64,000 bases of DNA from Methylosinus sp. PW1 (lineage in GTDB: Bacteria > Pseudomonadota > Alphaproteobacteria > Rhizobiales > Beijerinckiaceae). Where the stretch lies: contig NZ_JQNK01000008.1 in the NCBI RefSeq assembly GCF_000745215.1, forward strand, positions 1 through 64,000. Direction: 5' to 3'. Position numbers and translations under genes: made by a program. Positions 35,691-48,887 of this stretch are shown piece by piece. The notes beneath the pieces are model-generated. The model made no database searches and was not told the origin of the DNA. It worked only from the letters and a program-made list of their open reading frames with translations. Position 1 is the first letter of the stretch, and the number at the start of each line of letters is the position of its first letter.

Positions 35691-37277
35691 TCAAAATTGG
35701 AGCGTGGCCGCGAAGCGCACGCCGGGAAGCGCTGCGATTTCGCCTATCGTCTCGCGCGGCGCCGGCTCATCGATCGCGACAATGGCCACGGCGCGGCCGC
35801 CCGGCCGATCGCGCCCCAGCGCGCAAGTGGCTATGTTCACGCCGGCGGCGCCGAGCAGGCCGGCGAAGCGTCCGATGAAGCCGGGCCTGTCGGCGTTGGA
35901 GACGAAGATCATCCGCTCGGAGAATTCCGATTCGACGCGCACGCCGTCGGCGGCGACGATTCGCGGCCGTCCGTCGTGGAACAGCGAGCCGGAGAGCGTC
36001 CTCTCTCCGTCGCGCGTCTTCACCGATATAGCGATCAGCGAATCATAATCGCCTTCGCCGGTGCGCGTCGCCTCGTCGATCGTGATCGCGCGCTCCTTGG
36101 CGATGGCGAGCGCCGAGACGAGATTGATCTCGGCCAGCGCCGGCCGCAGCACGCCGGCGACCGCGGCCGCCGTCATCGCCGCGATATTGCGCTGCGCCGC
36201 CGCGCCCTCATAGGCGACGGAGATGCGCTCGATCGGCGACTCGGTCGCCTGACCGAGGAAGGAGCCGAGCCTTTCGGAAAGATCGACGAAAGGCGCGAGC
36301 CGCGGCGCCTCCTCGGCGCCGATCGACGGAAAGTTGACCGCATTGACGATCGCGCCACGCGTCAAAAAATCCGACATTTGCTCGGCGATCTGCACGGCGA
36401 CCTTCTCCTGCGCCTCTACGGTCGAGGCGCCGAGATGCGGCGTGCAGACGACATTGGGACACGAGAACAGCGGATTTTCGCGCGCCGGCTCGGTCTCGAA
36501 CACATCGAGCGCTGCGCCGGCGACATGGCCCTCGTCCAGCGCCGCGACCAGCGCCGCCTCGTCGACGAGCCCGCCACGCGCGCAATTGACGATGCGCACG
36601 CCGCGCTTGGTTTTCTTCAAAGATTGCGCGTTCAGCAGATCGCGCGTCTTGGCGGTGAGCGGCGTGTGCAGCGTGATGAAATCGGCGCGCGCCAGCAGCT
36701 GCTCGAGATCGACCGGCTCGACGCCGAGCCTTTTGGCGCGCTCCTCGGTGAGGAAGGGATCATAGGCGATGACGCGCATGGAAAAGCCGAGCGCGCGTAT
36801 CGCGACATTTGCGCCGACATTGCCGCAACCGATGACGCCGAGCGTCTTGCCGGCGAGCTCGACGCCCATGAACTTGCTCTTCTCCCATTTTCCGGCGCGG
36901 GTGGAGGCGTCGGCGGCGGGAATCTGACGCGCCAGCGCCAGCATCAGCGCCATCGTATGCTCGGCGGTGGTGATGGAATTGCCGAAGGGCGTGTTCATCA
37001 CGATCACGCCGCGCGCCGTCGCCGCGGCCACATCGACATTGTCCACGCCGACGCCGGCGCGGCCGACGACCTTCAGCCGCTCGGCCCGCGCGAGCAGCGC
37101 CTTGTCGACTTGCGTGGTCGAGCGAATGGCGAGGCCGTCATAGGCGCCGATGGCGGCGGCGAGCGCGCTCGGCTCCTTGCCGAGTTCCGGCCGATAATCC
37201 GCCTCTATCTCGCGGGAGCGGAACAGATCGAGCGCTGCGGGCGAGAGCGCGTCGGAGACGAGCACGCGTTTGGGCAT
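35691..37277 (-). CDS. serA: D-3-phosphoglycerate dehydrogenase
   Basis: A 528-aa long-form SerA that oxidises 3-phosphoglycerate to 3-phosphohydroxypyruvate, the first step of serine synthesis. The NAD site is [14 protein letters not shown]. Catalytic residues are visible in [10 protein letters not shown] (Arg), FETEP (Glu) and TPHLGAST (His). An intervening domain and a C-terminal ACT domain ([19 protein letters not shown]) provide allosteric control by serine. It is preceded by serC on the same strand with a gap of about 100 bases, so they likely form one operon. In methylotrophs serine supply also feeds C1 assimilation. Confidence 0.97.
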   Translation of the reverse strand: MPKRVLVSDALSPAALDLFRSREIEADYRPELGKEPSALAAAIGAYDGLAIRSTTQVDKALLARAERLKVVGRAGVGVDNVDVAAATARGVIVMNTPFGNSITTAEHTMALMLALARQIPAADASTRAGKWEKSKFMGVELAGKTLGVIGCGNVGANVAIRALGFSMRVIAYDPFLTEERAKRLGVEPVDLEQLLARADFITLHTPLTAKTRDLLNAQSLKKTKRGVRIVNCARGGLVDEAALVAALDEGHVAGAALDVFETEPARENPLFSCPNVVCTPHLGASTVEAQEKVAVQIAEQMSDFLTRGAIVNAVNFPSIGAEEAPRLAPFVDLSERLGSFLGQATESPIERISVAYEGAAAQRNIAAMTAAAVAGVLRPALAEINLVSALAIAKERAITIDEATRTGEGDYDSLIAISVKTRDGERTLSGSLFHDGRPRIVAADGVRVESEFSERMIFVSNADRPGFIGRFAGLLGAAGVNIATCALGRDRPGGRAVAIVAIDEPAPRETIGEIAALPGVRFAATLQF

Positions 37278-37379
37278 GAAGGGCCTCCCTCGGGCCGAGC
37301 CCGAGATTTCGCCCCCCTTCGGCGCCGCGCTGGCGCGGCGGCCGTCCCTTTCCCTAGATCGTGACGAGCGGCCGTCGTC

Positions 37380-38552
37380 TCAAGCCGCTTTGGCCGTTTG
37401 CGCTACCGCCTCTGCATAGGCCCAGTCGATCCATTGCGTGAGCGCCGCGACGTCGGTGGCCTCCACCGTGGCTCCGCACCAGATGCGCAGGCCGGGCGGG
37501 GCGTCGCGATAAGCGCCGAAGTCGAAGCCCGCGCCTTCTTTCTCGACGAGGCCGACGATACGCGCGGCGAGCGCCGATTGCTCGGCGCGCGGCAGGGCGG
37601 CGATGGCGGGATCGGCGAAGACGAGGCAGACGCCGGTGTTGGAGCGCGTCGCCGGATCCTGGGCGAGATGGGTGAACCAGGGCGTCTTCTCGACCCAGTC
37701 ATGCACCACTTTGGCGTTGGCGTTCGCCCGCGCGAACAGCGCGTCGAGCCCGCCGATCGATTTGGCCCATTTCAGCGTATCGAGATAATCCTCGACGCAG
37801 AGCATGGAGGGCGTGTTGATCGTGTCGCCCTCGAAAATGCTCTCCACGAGCTTGCCGTTCTTGGTGAGGCGGAAAATCTTCGGCAGCGGCCAGGCGGGCG
37901 TGTAGCTCTCGAGCCGCTCCACGGCGCGCGGCGAGAGGATGAGCATGCCATGCGCCGCCTCGCCGCCCATCACCTTCTGCCAGGAGTAGGTGACGACATC
38001 GAGCTTGTCGAATTCGAGCGGCTGCGCGAAGGCGGCCGAGGTGGCGTCGCAGATCGTCAGCCCCTTGCGGTCGGCGGGGATGAAATCGGCGTTCAGCACG
38101 CGCACGCCGGCGGTGGTGCCGTTCCAGGCGAAGACGAAATCATTGTCGAAGTTTATCTTCGACAGATCGGGCAATTCGCCGAAGGGGGCGACGAAGCTGC
38201 GGGCGGCGCCCGGCTTCAGCTGCTCGATGATGTCGGTGACCCAATCTGCGCTGAAGCTCTCCCAGGCGGCGACATCGACGCCGCGCGCGCCGATCATCGA
38301 CCACAGCGCCATTTCGACGGCGCCGGTGTCCGAGGCGGGGACGATGGCGATGCGATGGCTCGCCGGCACGCGCAGAACCTCGCGCGTCAGATCGATGGCC
38401 TCTTTCAGCTTCGCCTTGCCGGCCGGGGAACGATGCGAGCGGCCGAGCGCCGCGCCCGCGAGCGCGTCCAGCGTCCAGCCGGGACGCTTGGAGCAAGGAC
38501 CTGAAGAGAAACGCGGATCGGCCGGCTTCACGCCGGGCTTTTGGATGGGCAT
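37380..38552 (-). CDS. serC: Phosphoserine aminotransferase
   Basis: A 390-aa class V aminotransferase that converts 3-phosphohydroxypyruvate and glutamate to phosphoserine. It belongs to the alphaproteobacterial type ([13 protein letters not shown] near the start). The PLP lysine lies in [15 protein letters not shown], and [12 protein letters not shown] is also conserved. The ATG at 38552 ([15 protein letters not shown]) is preferred over one eight codons upstream. A short palindrome TGCGCTACGCGCA at 38591-38603 lies in the leader. Alphaproteobacterial serC genes often carry a structured leader, but I cannot confirm one here. Confidence 0.95.
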   Translation of the reverse strand: MPIQKPGVKPADPRFSSGPCSKRPGWTLDALAGAALGRSHRSPAGKAKLKEAIDLTREVLRVPASHRIAIVPASDTGAVEMALWSMIGARGVDVAAWESFSADWVTDIIEQLKPGAARSFVAPFGELPDLSKINFDNDFVFAWNGTTAGVRVLNADFIPADRKGLTICDATSAAFAQPLEFDKLDVVTYSWQKVMGGEAAHGMLILSPRAVERLESYTPAWPLPKIFRLTKNGKLVESIFEGDTINTPSMLCVEDYLDTLKWAKSIGGLDALFARANANAKVVHDWVEKTPWFTHLAQDPATRSNTGVCLVFADPAIAALPRAEQSALAARIVGLVEKEGAGFDFGAYRDAPPGLRIWCGATVEATDVAALTQWIDWAYAEAVAQTAKAA

Positions 38553-38800
38553 TTTTGTGCTGCCTCCCCGGGGCATGGATTTTCGGAGCCTGCGCTACGC
38601 GCAACACGTCTTCGCGTCAAGTCGGGCGCGAGCTGTGGCGGGGCGCTCTGCCGCGGCGTCGAGGCGCCCCTAGTTGAGCTGCGGGCGCAGACGCGCCTAC
38701 GCCGGTGGAAATGGCCCCTACAAAAAATAGCCTAGAATCTGAGCTACGGATGTCGCGGGAACCATTATATAAAAGGTCGAGAATTGATTTGGGTCGAGAA

Positions 38801-39319
38801 ATGGCAGGGTGGTCGCCTGAAATTGCAAATGAATTCATCCGCTTAGGGAAAGCGGAGGGGGTGTTCTTTACCCAAATGCAGCTCCAGAAGCTCGTCTACA
38901 TCGCGCATGGATGGAATCTCGCCATCAACGAAGAGCCTCTCACGCATGATGCGCCCCAAGCGTGGGACTATGGTCCCGTTTATCGTGAACTTTGGCAAGC
39001 GCTCCGACCGTATGGTCGTGCACCCGTGACTCGCGAGATTACCAACGGTGAATATGCGCCAGGGTGCTTTGCAGAAGATTTGGGTGCGGCTTCACACGCT
39101 GAGCTCGCATCAAGAGAACGCGAGGTGATAGACCGAGTCTACCGTGACTATGGAAAGTTCCATGCCTATCAGCTTTCCGCCCTGACGCATATGAACGGGA
39201 CGCCGTGGACCTCAATCTATAAGGGTGGGGAGGGTAAGTTCGATGAAATCCCCTCCCAAATGATCCGGGATCACTTTGTCGAACTTACCAGAACCCGTAG
39301 AGCAAAAGCTCACGCTTGA
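38801..39319 (+). CDS. Panacea-domain (DUF4065/SocA-like) antitoxin
   Basis: A 172-aa protein with the Panacea/SocA fold: ANEFIRLGKAEGVFFTQMQL, then QKLVYIAHGW, PQAWDYGPVYRELW and YGKFHAYQLSALTHMNGTPW. Proteins of this family include Caulobacter SocA and act as antitoxins that neutralise very diverse toxins. The region is clearly poorer in G+C than its surroundings, suggesting acquisition. The next gene overlaps its 3' end by about 44 bases in another frame. ATG or GTG starts at 38750 and 38705 are possible, but 38801 gives the family-like N-terminus. Confidence 0.8.
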   Translation: MAGWSPEIANEFIRLGKAEGVFFTQMQLQKLVYIAHGWNLAINEEPLTHDAPQAWDYGPVYRELWQALRPYGRAPVTREITNGEYAPGCFAEDLGAASHAELASREREVIDRVYRDYGKFHAYQLSALTHMNGTPWTSIYKGGEGKFDEIPSQMIRDHFVELTRTRRAKAHA

Positions 39320-39686
39320 TGACATCGATGTCGGCGTTCAAGAGGTTGCCGTTGTCGAGAGGAAAAGCAGGCTCGATTTGCTGGAAGAGCAGCAAATCGA
39401 GGAGGCTCGGCTTCGTAATGAAATGGCGCGAGCGCATATTGCAAACGTAAATGCAGATCGCGCTATGCGGATGGAGTATGCAAGCCGTATATTGCGCTAT
39501 CTTGAATCGTATTCTGCAGTTGTTGCCTTGATAGTGATCGCATCGGGTTTTAGCTTCACGTCATTTCATCTGCCAGTTGAGATAGAGGCGTTTTTAGTCG
39601 GCAGCACAGCTGTCTCTGCGATTGGCCTAGTGGGATTTATCGCAAAGGGGCTCTTCCGTCTTCCGCCGGACGAAAAATCACACTGA
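39276..39686 (+). CDS. Two-span membrane protein, putative toxin partner of the Panacea gene
   Basis: A 136-aa protein, if translation starts at TTG 39276. A charged N-terminal half (VVERKSRLDLLEEQQIEEAR) with probable coiled coil precedes two hydrophobic segments (SAVVALIVIASGFSF and FLVGSTAVSAIGLVGFIAKG) and a short polar tail. It overlaps the antitoxin gene, shares its low G+C content and is not part of any other operon. Membrane-spanning toxins are among the known partners of Panacea antitoxins, so this is a reasonable toxin candidate, but the assignment rests on position and topology only. The start is uncertain. Confidence 0.6.
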   Translation: MSNLPEPVEQKLTLDDIDVGVQEVAVVERKSRLDLLEEQQIEEARLRNEMARAHIANVNADRAMRMEYASRILRYLESYSAVVALIVIASGFSFTSFHLPVEIEAFLVGSTAVSAIGLVGFIAKGLFRLPPDEKSH

Positions 39687-39790
39687 GACGGCGCGCGTCG
39701 CGCTAGCGCAGGGATAGGCGTCGCGCCAGCGCGGTTTTAACGTTCCGCCGTGTGCTCAAAGCAGACGTGATCAGAATTTCGGCGCGATCC

Positions 39791-40642
39791 TCAGTCGATC
39801 AGATAGCGGAAGCCGAGTCGGACCTGCTGAATGTCGAGCTTGCGGGTATGGTTGACGCCGAGCGCGTCCTTGCCCGAGATCGAGCCCAGATTGAGATAGC
39901 GATAGCCGATGTCCACCGCCCAATGGTCGGTGATGTCATAGGCGAAGCCGCCCATGAAGGCATAGGCGAATTTCAGATAGGTGTTGGAGTAGCTGCGGTC
40001 CCAATTGGCCATATAGGTGCCGAGCGTGTAGGGGTCGGTCCAGGTCGTTCCAGCATAGGGAACGAGATTGCCCATGTACCATTGCACCTGGGCCTTCTGG
40101 AACAGCACGTCGACGCCGGCGCCGGCGCCGATATAGGGCGTGAGGCCGCCCCAGGTGCCGAGATCGATATAGACATTGCCGAGGAAGACCGAGGCGGTTC
40201 CGCGGCTCTGCGAATAGGGGAAACAGTTGGTGTAGACGCCGATGGAGTCGGTGTAGGGTCCTCCGGCTGGCGTGCCGACAGCCCCCGTCTGGCAGGGCGT
40301 CTTGATATAGGAGGCCCCGGATCGGCTGTAGAGCGGCTGATAATCGGCGGTGACGTCGGTGCGCAGCCAGCTATTGTAACGATAGCCGAAGCCTATGCCC
40401 GCCGACCAATTATTGACGAAGCTGTTCGAGGTGGTGGCGCCGTCTATGTTCAGCACGGGCGAGCGAACCGCGGCGATGTCGCCGCGCAGATACCAGCCGG
40501 TTCCCAGCTCTACGGGCTGGTAATCCTGCTGCTCGGGCGGTGAGAAGAAGGGCATGTCCGCCGCGGCGGCCGGACCGGAGGTCGAGAGGCCAAGGATCGC
40601 GCAAAAAAGCCCCGCCCCGGCGCAGGAACCGGAAAATCTCAT
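39791..40642 (-). CDS. Outer-membrane beta-barrel protein
   Basis: A 283-aa protein with a signal peptide (LFCAILGLSTSGPAAA, mature start ADMPFF). The rest has alternating hydrophobic strands rich in Gly, Tyr and Asn, such as GWYLRGDIAAV, WSAGIGFGYRYNSW, PYIGAGAGVDVLF and HWAVDIGYRYLNLGSISG. The C-terminus QQVRLGFRYLID is aromatic and barrel-like. This is the Omp25/opacity-type small porin-like family common in Hyphomicrobiales. No operon partner is present. Confidence 0.85.
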   Translation of the reverse strand: MRFSGSCAGAGLFCAILGLSTSGPAAAADMPFFSPPEQQDYQPVELGTGWYLRGDIAAVRSPVLNIDGATTSNSFVNNWSAGIGFGYRYNSWLRTDVTADYQPLYSRSGASYIKTPCQTGAVGTPAGGPYTDSIGVYTNCFPYSQSRGTASVFLGNVYIDLGTWGGLTPYIGAGAGVDVLFQKAQVQWYMGNLVPYAGTTWTDPYTLGTYMANWDRSYSNTYLKFAYAFMGGFAYDITDHWAVDIGYRYLNLGSISGKDALGVNHTRKLDIQQVRLGFRYLID

Positions 40643-40779
40643 TGGTTCATCCTCGCTACGCGCCGGGCGGCCTGAATCGGGCCGCGACGCGGGTGATGAA
40701 CGATGAGTAAGTGATTATGCTTAATTGTTACTTAATGAGCGCCGCCGCGGGCTTGTCGCCGCGGCGGCGCTCCCGCCCG

Positions 40780-41328
40780 TCAAATGAGGTTGAAGGCGCG
40801 CGTCAGCAGCGGCGACAGGATCAGCAGAATGAAGCCGAGATAGATCGCGCCCAGCGCGAAGGCTGGAATGAAGCGCATCCCGGCGTGCCGATAGATCCAC
40901 AGGAACACGGTGAACTTCCACAGCACCAGTGGAAACAGCACGAAGCCGACGAGCTTCAGGGCTGGCATCGGCGGCGGAAATATCTGCGCCACCGCGAGCG
41001 TCAGCAAGAAGGATACGAGGCCGATGACCGCGCCCGTGGCGGTGAGGGCGATCAGCGTATGCTGAAAGCGCTCGCGCGTTCCGGTCAGCAGCAGCGCGCC
41101 GAAGGTCAGCGCGGCGAGCAGAGCGGCGCTCACCAGTCCGTAAGCGATCGAGGGGGGGATGTCGGCGCTCACCAATTGGCCGCCCGTCTCGGTGAGAATA
41201 TAGGCGGCGAGGCTGATCCACAGCGCCGGCCGGCTGTCGGGCATAGAGGCCGGCCCGGCCTCGAGCTTGATGAGGTCGAGGAGCGCCTTGGGCGTCGGCG
41301 GCAGGCTGATGGACGGCGAGATCGACAT
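40780..41328 (-). CDS. Yip1-like five-span membrane protein
   Basis: A 182-aa integral membrane protein with about five hydrophobic segments spread evenly over residues 35-182 (for example YGLVSAALLAALTFGALLL and VLFPLVLWKFTVFLWIY). The charged N-terminus (PPTPKALLDLIKLEAGPASM) and spacing resemble bacterial Yip1/DUF-type membrane proteins of unknown function. The ATG at 41328 is chosen because the frame upstream has no coding character. It is not linked to the glycosyltransferase operon, which ends 169 bases upstream. Confidence 0.6.
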   Translation of the reverse strand: MSISPSISLPPTPKALLDLIKLEAGPASMPDSRPALWISLAAYILTETGGQLVSADIPPSIAYGLVSAALLAALTFGALLLTGTRERFQHTLIALTATGAVIGLVSFLLTLAVAQIFPPPMPALKLVGFVLFPLVLWKFTVFLWIYRHAGMRFIPAFALGAIYLGFILLILSPLLTRAFNLI

Positions 41329-41496
41329 ATGACGGCCTATCGGGTTGGAGCCTCGGCGGCGGAAGGTCGCGACCTGCGCCCCCGCTTTGCGCAAAAGCGG
41401 CGAAGCCTGCGGTTCGAGTGAGCCGCAGGCGCCGCCGCCGCAGCCGTCTCTAACATGCTTTTCGGCGCGGCGGAACAATGGCCGTACGGGCGGGGC

Positions 41497-42902
41497 TCAT
41501 GGCAGGGAGCGCGTCCAGTCCTCGGTCGCGATCACCTGCGCGACGCGATGCGCCGCCTCGGCCCAGGAGACGCGGCTGACGGCGGAGGGATCGACCGTCG
41601 CGCTTCCGTCGAGCAGCTCCCGAATGCGCTCGGCGAGAGCGGCCGGATCATTGACGCGGAAATAGAGGGCGCCGGCGCCGCCGACCTCGCGGAACACGGG
41701 AATGTCGCTGCAGATCACCGGCCGGCCGCGACGCGCGGCCTCGGCAATGGGCAGGCCGAAGCCCTCCGCATAGGAAGGAACGAGCGCCGCCGCGCTCTTG
41801 TCGTAGAGAAAGGCGAGCTCGGCGTCGCCGATATCGTCGAGCCAGAAGAGGCGCCGCCCGAATTCGGCATGGCCGCGGATCTCGGCGGCGATCGCCTCCT
41901 CGAACCAGCCGCGCCGCCCGACGAAGACCAGTCGCGCATCGCGGCCCTCGCGCCACAGCGCCTCGAAAGCCCGCAGCGCGACGCGATGGCCCTTGCGCGG
42001 CTCCACAGTGCCGACGCTCAGAAACATGGCGCCGCCCGCGGCTGCGGCGGCGATCTGCGGCCGCGGCGCGGCGGGCGCGCCATCGGCGATGTCCGAGCCG
42101 CAATGGAACCAGCCGATCGAAAGGCCGGGTCGATGCGGCAGGCCCTTCTCTTCCACGAAATCCGCCAGCTCCTCGGCGACCGTGCGCGAGATGGCGAGAA
42201 AGGCGTCGCTCTCGAGCAGCGCGCGGCGCAGCCACGCCTCATAGCGCGGCGGCGTCACCTCATGGCAGGCGTGCGGATAGAGGACGGGAATGAGATCGAA
42301 AATGCAGGTGACGATCTCGCCGCCGCCGGCGCGAATGCGCGAGAAGATCGGCCGAAACTCCTCGAAAGCGTTCCAGCTGTCGGAGAGCATGAAGAAACGG
42401 TCGCCCGGCTCTATCTCGATTTCGCGATCCGGGCCGGCCGTTCCGCCGATGAGCGCGGCGACGAAAGCCTCGCAGGTGAAGAGGCGGCCGCCCTCGCAGC
42501 GCACGGCGATCACAGGAATGGGAAGCGCCGGATCGCGATAGAGCCCCTGCGTGATCTTCTTGACGACGCGCTGGATTCCCGTGCCGGCGTCCTGCCGCGC
42601 CGTCGCCGTCACATCGACGAGCAGCCGTCGCGGCTTTTGCGTCTTGCCCCGAGCGGCGGGCTCCGAGACGGCGGACTCGATGGCGGGCGCCGGGGCCTTG
42701 CGAGAGAAGAGTCGCAGCAGCGGCGTCACTGTGTCGACGAGCGCCGCCTCGAAACGGCGCAGCGGCCGGAAGATCAGCCAGGCGGCGGAATAGACGTTCT
42801 TCTCGCGCTCATGGACGAGATGCAGAAGCTCGGCGCGCAGAAAATCGAGCTGGTGCTCGAGCAGGCGATTGCGCTCCTCGAGACGCCGCTCGCGCTCGCT
42901 GG

Positions 42903-42906
<4 letters not shown>
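41497..42906 (-). CDS. Family 4 glycosyltransferase, probably D-rhamnosyltransferase
   Basis: A 469-aa protein. An N-terminal coiled coil (ERRLEERNRLLEHQLDFLRA) is followed by a GT-B fold glycosyltransferase of family GT4. The donor-binding motifs are FLSVGTVEPRKGH and SYAEGFGLPIAEAARRGRPV (Ex7E). The start overlaps the rmd stop by 4 bases, making gmd-rmd-glycosyltransferase one transcript. Because the two upstream genes make GDP-D-rhamnose, this enzyme likely transfers D-rhamnose, or mannose, to a surface polysaccharide. That substrate is inferred from context. Confidence 0.85.
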
Positions 42907-46419
<3,513 letters not shown>

Positions 46420-46442
46420 GCGCGCGATCTTCGTGCGCGATT

Positions 46443-46459
46443 CCTTCTCCCACTCGTGG
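46443..46459. repeat. Left stub of a palindromic repeat split by the IS4 element
   Basis: CCTTCTCCCACTCGTGG is the start of the 53-bp palindromic unit seen in cobE and before rimO. It stops abruptly at the IS end, and the unit resumes at 47762. Its last nine bases, CACTCGTGG, correspond to CACAAGTGG on the other side of the element. Confidence 0.8.
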
Positions 46460-47761
46460 CACGGCTGTCCGGGGAAACTCAGGCATAGATCATCTCGATC
46501 TGGCAGTCGGACTTCCACCGGCTCGGCACGCGATATTTGGGCGGCGGCTCGTCGATCGATGCGACGGGCCGGCGCGCGAAGAGGAAACGGCCGGCCAGCT
46601 CGGCGAAGCGCAGCGGCGGCAGTGTGACGCCGTGGCTGTGCGCGGCGATGCACAGCAGCAGGAAGGCGATCATCGCCGCCAGCAGCTGAAGCTTGATGGC
46701 GTTCTCGTTCTTGCCCAGGAACTTGCGGATCGAGAGATGCTGCTTCAGCCAGCGGAACAGCAGCTCGATCGCCCAGCGCACCTTGTAGAGCGCGGCGATC
46801 TCCACCGCATCGCGCGTCATGTCGTTGGTGATCACCTCGATGATCGGCGATTTCGCCCGGCTCGCCGCGTCGCGCTCGATGCGGATGCGGCGCAGGCGCA
46901 TCCGCAGCTTGGAATCGCCCTTGCTGGCCAGCGCGACCTCGCTGTCCGCGAGCACGGTGAAGCCGTCGCCGCGGGTCTTATCGAGCGGCCGTTCGGCGAC
47001 GACCTTCAAGCGCGTGTTGGTCTTTGGCCGCGTGACGAAGAGCGCCCCGGCGTCGTGAATGCCCTTCCACCATTTGAAATCATAATAGCCCTTGTCGAAG
47101 ACATAGGTGGCGCCCGCCTCGATCGGCGTCTTCTTGCCGATGGTGACATCATTGACATTGGCGAGCGTCACCTCGACGCGATAGGGACGGTCGGCCCCGC
47201 GATCATAGGCGACATGCATTTTGAGCCCGTGGATGCGGCCGTTGGAGCGGGCGAACGCATGGAACTTGCTCAAAGGGATGGGGGTCGAGTCGATGAGGCG
47301 GAGCATCTCGGCTCCCTCGCGCCGCGTCTTGCGGTCGAGCGTCGCGGCGAGCAGAGCGAAGAGATCGGCGAAGACGGCGACGGGCCGGCGGGCGCTGGCT
47401 TCGGCGAGCGTCGAGCGCGCGAAACGTCCGACGCCCAGGTGATAATGTCCATTGGCCTCGGCGTTGAAGGCGGCGACGAGGGCGCGCAGGCTGACGACCG
47501 CGCCCAGCTGCGCGAAGATCAGCGCCACCAGATGGCTCCAGCTCCTGAAGGATTTGTCGTAGGCGTCGCCGCCGTGACGATCCACGATCTTCTGGAAGCC
47601 GCGACGATCGATCGGTTTGAGAAGCTCGACGAAGACGCTATTCTCGAGGCGCATGTCCGGCTCTTTCTTTCTGAGTCTCGACAACCAGAAAGTACCCCGA
47701 AACTCTCGGGAAAGCCGGGCATGCGCCCGCGACCTATCGACTCATTCCCCGGACAGCCGTG
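46460..47761 (-). mobile_element. IS4-family insertion sequence
   Basis: A 1302-bp element with perfect 17-bp terminal inverted repeats (CACGGCTGTCCGGGGAA at 46460, its complement ending at 47761). It is flanked by 9-bp near-duplicates CACTCGTGG and CACAAGTGG, which differ at two positions. It carries one transposase gene on the minus strand. It has landed in the loop of a palindromic repeat between proA and nadD. Confidence 0.95.
46479..47654 (-). CDS. IS4-family transposase
   Basis: A 391-aa DDE transposase. An N-terminal DUF4372-like domain starts MRLENSVFVELLKPIDRRGF, so the ATG at 47654 is preferred over one ten codons upstream. The catalytic aspartates lie in LIDSTPIPLSK and FDKGYYD. 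The IS4 signature Y-2-R-3-E-6-K is exact in YKVRWAIELLFRWLK. The gene is intact and full length, and its perfect terminal repeats suggest recent activity. Confidence 0.93.
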   Translation of the reverse strand: MRLENSVFVELLKPIDRRGFQKIVDRHGGDAYDKSFRSWSHLVALIFAQLGAVVSLRALVAAFNAEANGHYHLGVGRFARSTLAEASARRPVAVFADLFALLAATLDRKTRREGAEMLRLIDSTPIPLSKFHAFARSNGRIHGLKMHVAYDRGADRPYRVEVTLANVNDVTIGKKTPIEAGATYVFDKGYYDFKWWKGIHDAGALFVTRPKTNTRLKVVAERPLDKTRGDGFTVLADSEVALASKGDSKLRMRLRRIRIERDAASRAKSPIIEVITNDMTRDAVEIAALYKVRWAIELLFRWLKQHLSIRKFLGKNENAIKLQLLAAMIAFLLLCIAAHSHGVTLPPLRFAELAGRFLFARRPVASIDEPPPKYRVPSRWKSDCQIEMIYA

Positions 47762-47961
47762 CACAAGTGGGAGAAGGTGGCCTCGCCGTAGGTCGTCCGG
47801 CAAGGACGCCCGTCTCGACAGACGGGCTATGGCGAGGTCGGATGAGGGTCCGCGTGATTATCGCTATCGTCGGTGGAAATTCGGCCCGCATGCTGAAAAC
47901 CGCGGCGGCCCTCATCCGACCCGACTACGTCGGGCCACCTTCTCCCGTAAACGGGAGAAGG
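47762..47961. repeat. Palindromic repeat pair between the IS4 element and nadD
   Basis: The left unit resumes after the IS element (CACAAGTGGGAGAAGGTGGC), is enlarged by about 40 bases in its second hairpin, and ends GGTCGGATGAGGG near 47847. The right unit at 47909-47961 is the inverted 53-bp copy (CCCTCATCCGACCCGACTAC to AACGGGAGAAGG). Together with the stub at 46443 it is a full inverted pair like those in cobE and at 48.9 kb. Its end lies 25 bases before the nadD start. Confidence 0.85.
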
Positions 47962-47986
47962 GGCGCGAGCTTTCGAAGATTTCGCG

Positions 47987-48622
47987 ATGATCCGTCTGCC
48001 GCCTCACGCGCCGGGAATGCGCATCGGCCTCTTCGGCGGCTCTTTCGATCCGCCGCATGAAGGCCATGCCCATGTCTCGCAGGTGGCGTTGCAGAGGCTG
48101 GCGCTCGATCGCCTCTGGTGGCTGGTGACGCCCGGCAATCCGCTGAAGGAGACCGCCGGCCTTCCGTCTCTGGCGCAGCGCATCGCCGCGGCGCAGAAAA
48201 TCGCCCGCGATCCGCGCATAGTGGTCACGGGGCTCGAGGCGGAGATCGGCGCGCGCTATACGGCGGACACGCTGCGTTTCCTGCATCGGCGCTGTCCAGG
48301 CGCGCGCTTCGTCTGGATCATGGGCGCGGATAATCTGCTGCAATTCCACCGCTGGCGCGATTGGCGGGAGATCGCGCGGACGACGCCGATCGCCATCGTC
48401 GATCGGCCGGGCGCGACCTTTCGCGCCGCCTCGGCCAAAGCGGCGCAACGCTATGCGTCCGCGCGCCTGCCGGAGAGCGCGGCGGCGCTGCTCGCCGACG
48501 CGCCGCCGCCTGCCTTTGTCTATCTGCATGCGCCGCGCGTCGCGCAGTCATCCACCGCGCTGCGCAACGCGCGATTACTTGCCGGCGCTGCGGCGCTGCC
48601 ACCAGAGCAGCGCGGCCCCTAG
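47987..48622 (+). CDS. nadD: Nicotinate-nucleotide adenylyltransferase
   Basis: A 211-aa enzyme that forms deamido-NAD from nicotinate mononucleotide and ATP. The adenylyltransferase motif is GLFGGSFDPPHEGH and the SSTALRN signature is near the C-terminus. LWWLVTPGNPLKETAGL is typical of the alphaproteobacterial type. The start MIRLPPHAPGMRIG is kept because this N-terminal lead is common in relatives. The last 48 bases overlap the convergent small membrane-protein gene. Confidence 0.93.
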   Translation: MIRLPPHAPGMRIGLFGGSFDPPHEGHAHVSQVALQRLALDRLWWLVTPGNPLKETAGLPSLAQRIAAAQKIARDPRIVVTGLEAEIGARYTADTLRFLHRRCPGARFVWIMGADNLLQFHRWRDWREIARTTPIAIVDRPGATFRAASAKAAQRYASARLPESAAALLADAPPPAFVYLHAPRVAQSSTALRNARLLAGAAALPPEQRGP

Positions 48623-48838
48623 GCCGATCATCGGCACGACGACCAGCACATAGGTCCAGATCGTGCCTTCGTCATAAGGGTGACTGTCGTAATAGCCGAA
48701 CTCGACCGCCTGCTGATACGGGTTGCGGAAGAAGAAGGTGACGAACACCCACAATGCGAGAATGACCGCCGTGAAGAACATCAGCTGACGGCTGGCCAGC
48801 AGACGCGGAAGGCGGTCCTTCGGGGGTTCTTCGGTCAT
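48575..48838 (-). CDS. Small two-span membrane protein, unknown
   Basis: An 87-aa protein: a polar start (MTEEPPKDRLPRLLASRQ), membrane segment 1 (LMFFTAVILALWVFVTFFF), a short acidic loop (SHPYDEGT) and membrane segment 2 (TYVLVVVPMIGLGAALLWW), then a basic tail. Codon use is normal and the ATG is preceded by AGGAGCGCC. The 3' end overlaps nadD on the opposite strand. No family is recognised. Confidence 0.65.
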   Translation of the reverse strand: MTEEPPKDRLPRLLASRQLMFFTAVILALWVFVTFFFRNPYQQAVEFGYYDSHPYDEGTIWTYVLVVVPMIGLGAALLWWQRRSAGK

Positions 48839-48887
48839 CGGGCGGCGCTCCTCGGTTATTATTGTTCAGCATTCGTCGTGCGCGCTC

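Noticed and set aside
35679..37364. A 561-codon plus-strand open frame opposite serA
   Set aside because: It mirrors the serA gene on the other strand, has the Arg/Gly/Asp-rich composition of antisense frames in GC-rich DNA and contains no recognisable domain.
38553..38700. A structured serC leader RNA of the alphaproteobacterial type
   Set aside because: Only one clear small palindrome (38591-38603) is visible; I could not match the conserved blocks of the known motif well enough to call it.
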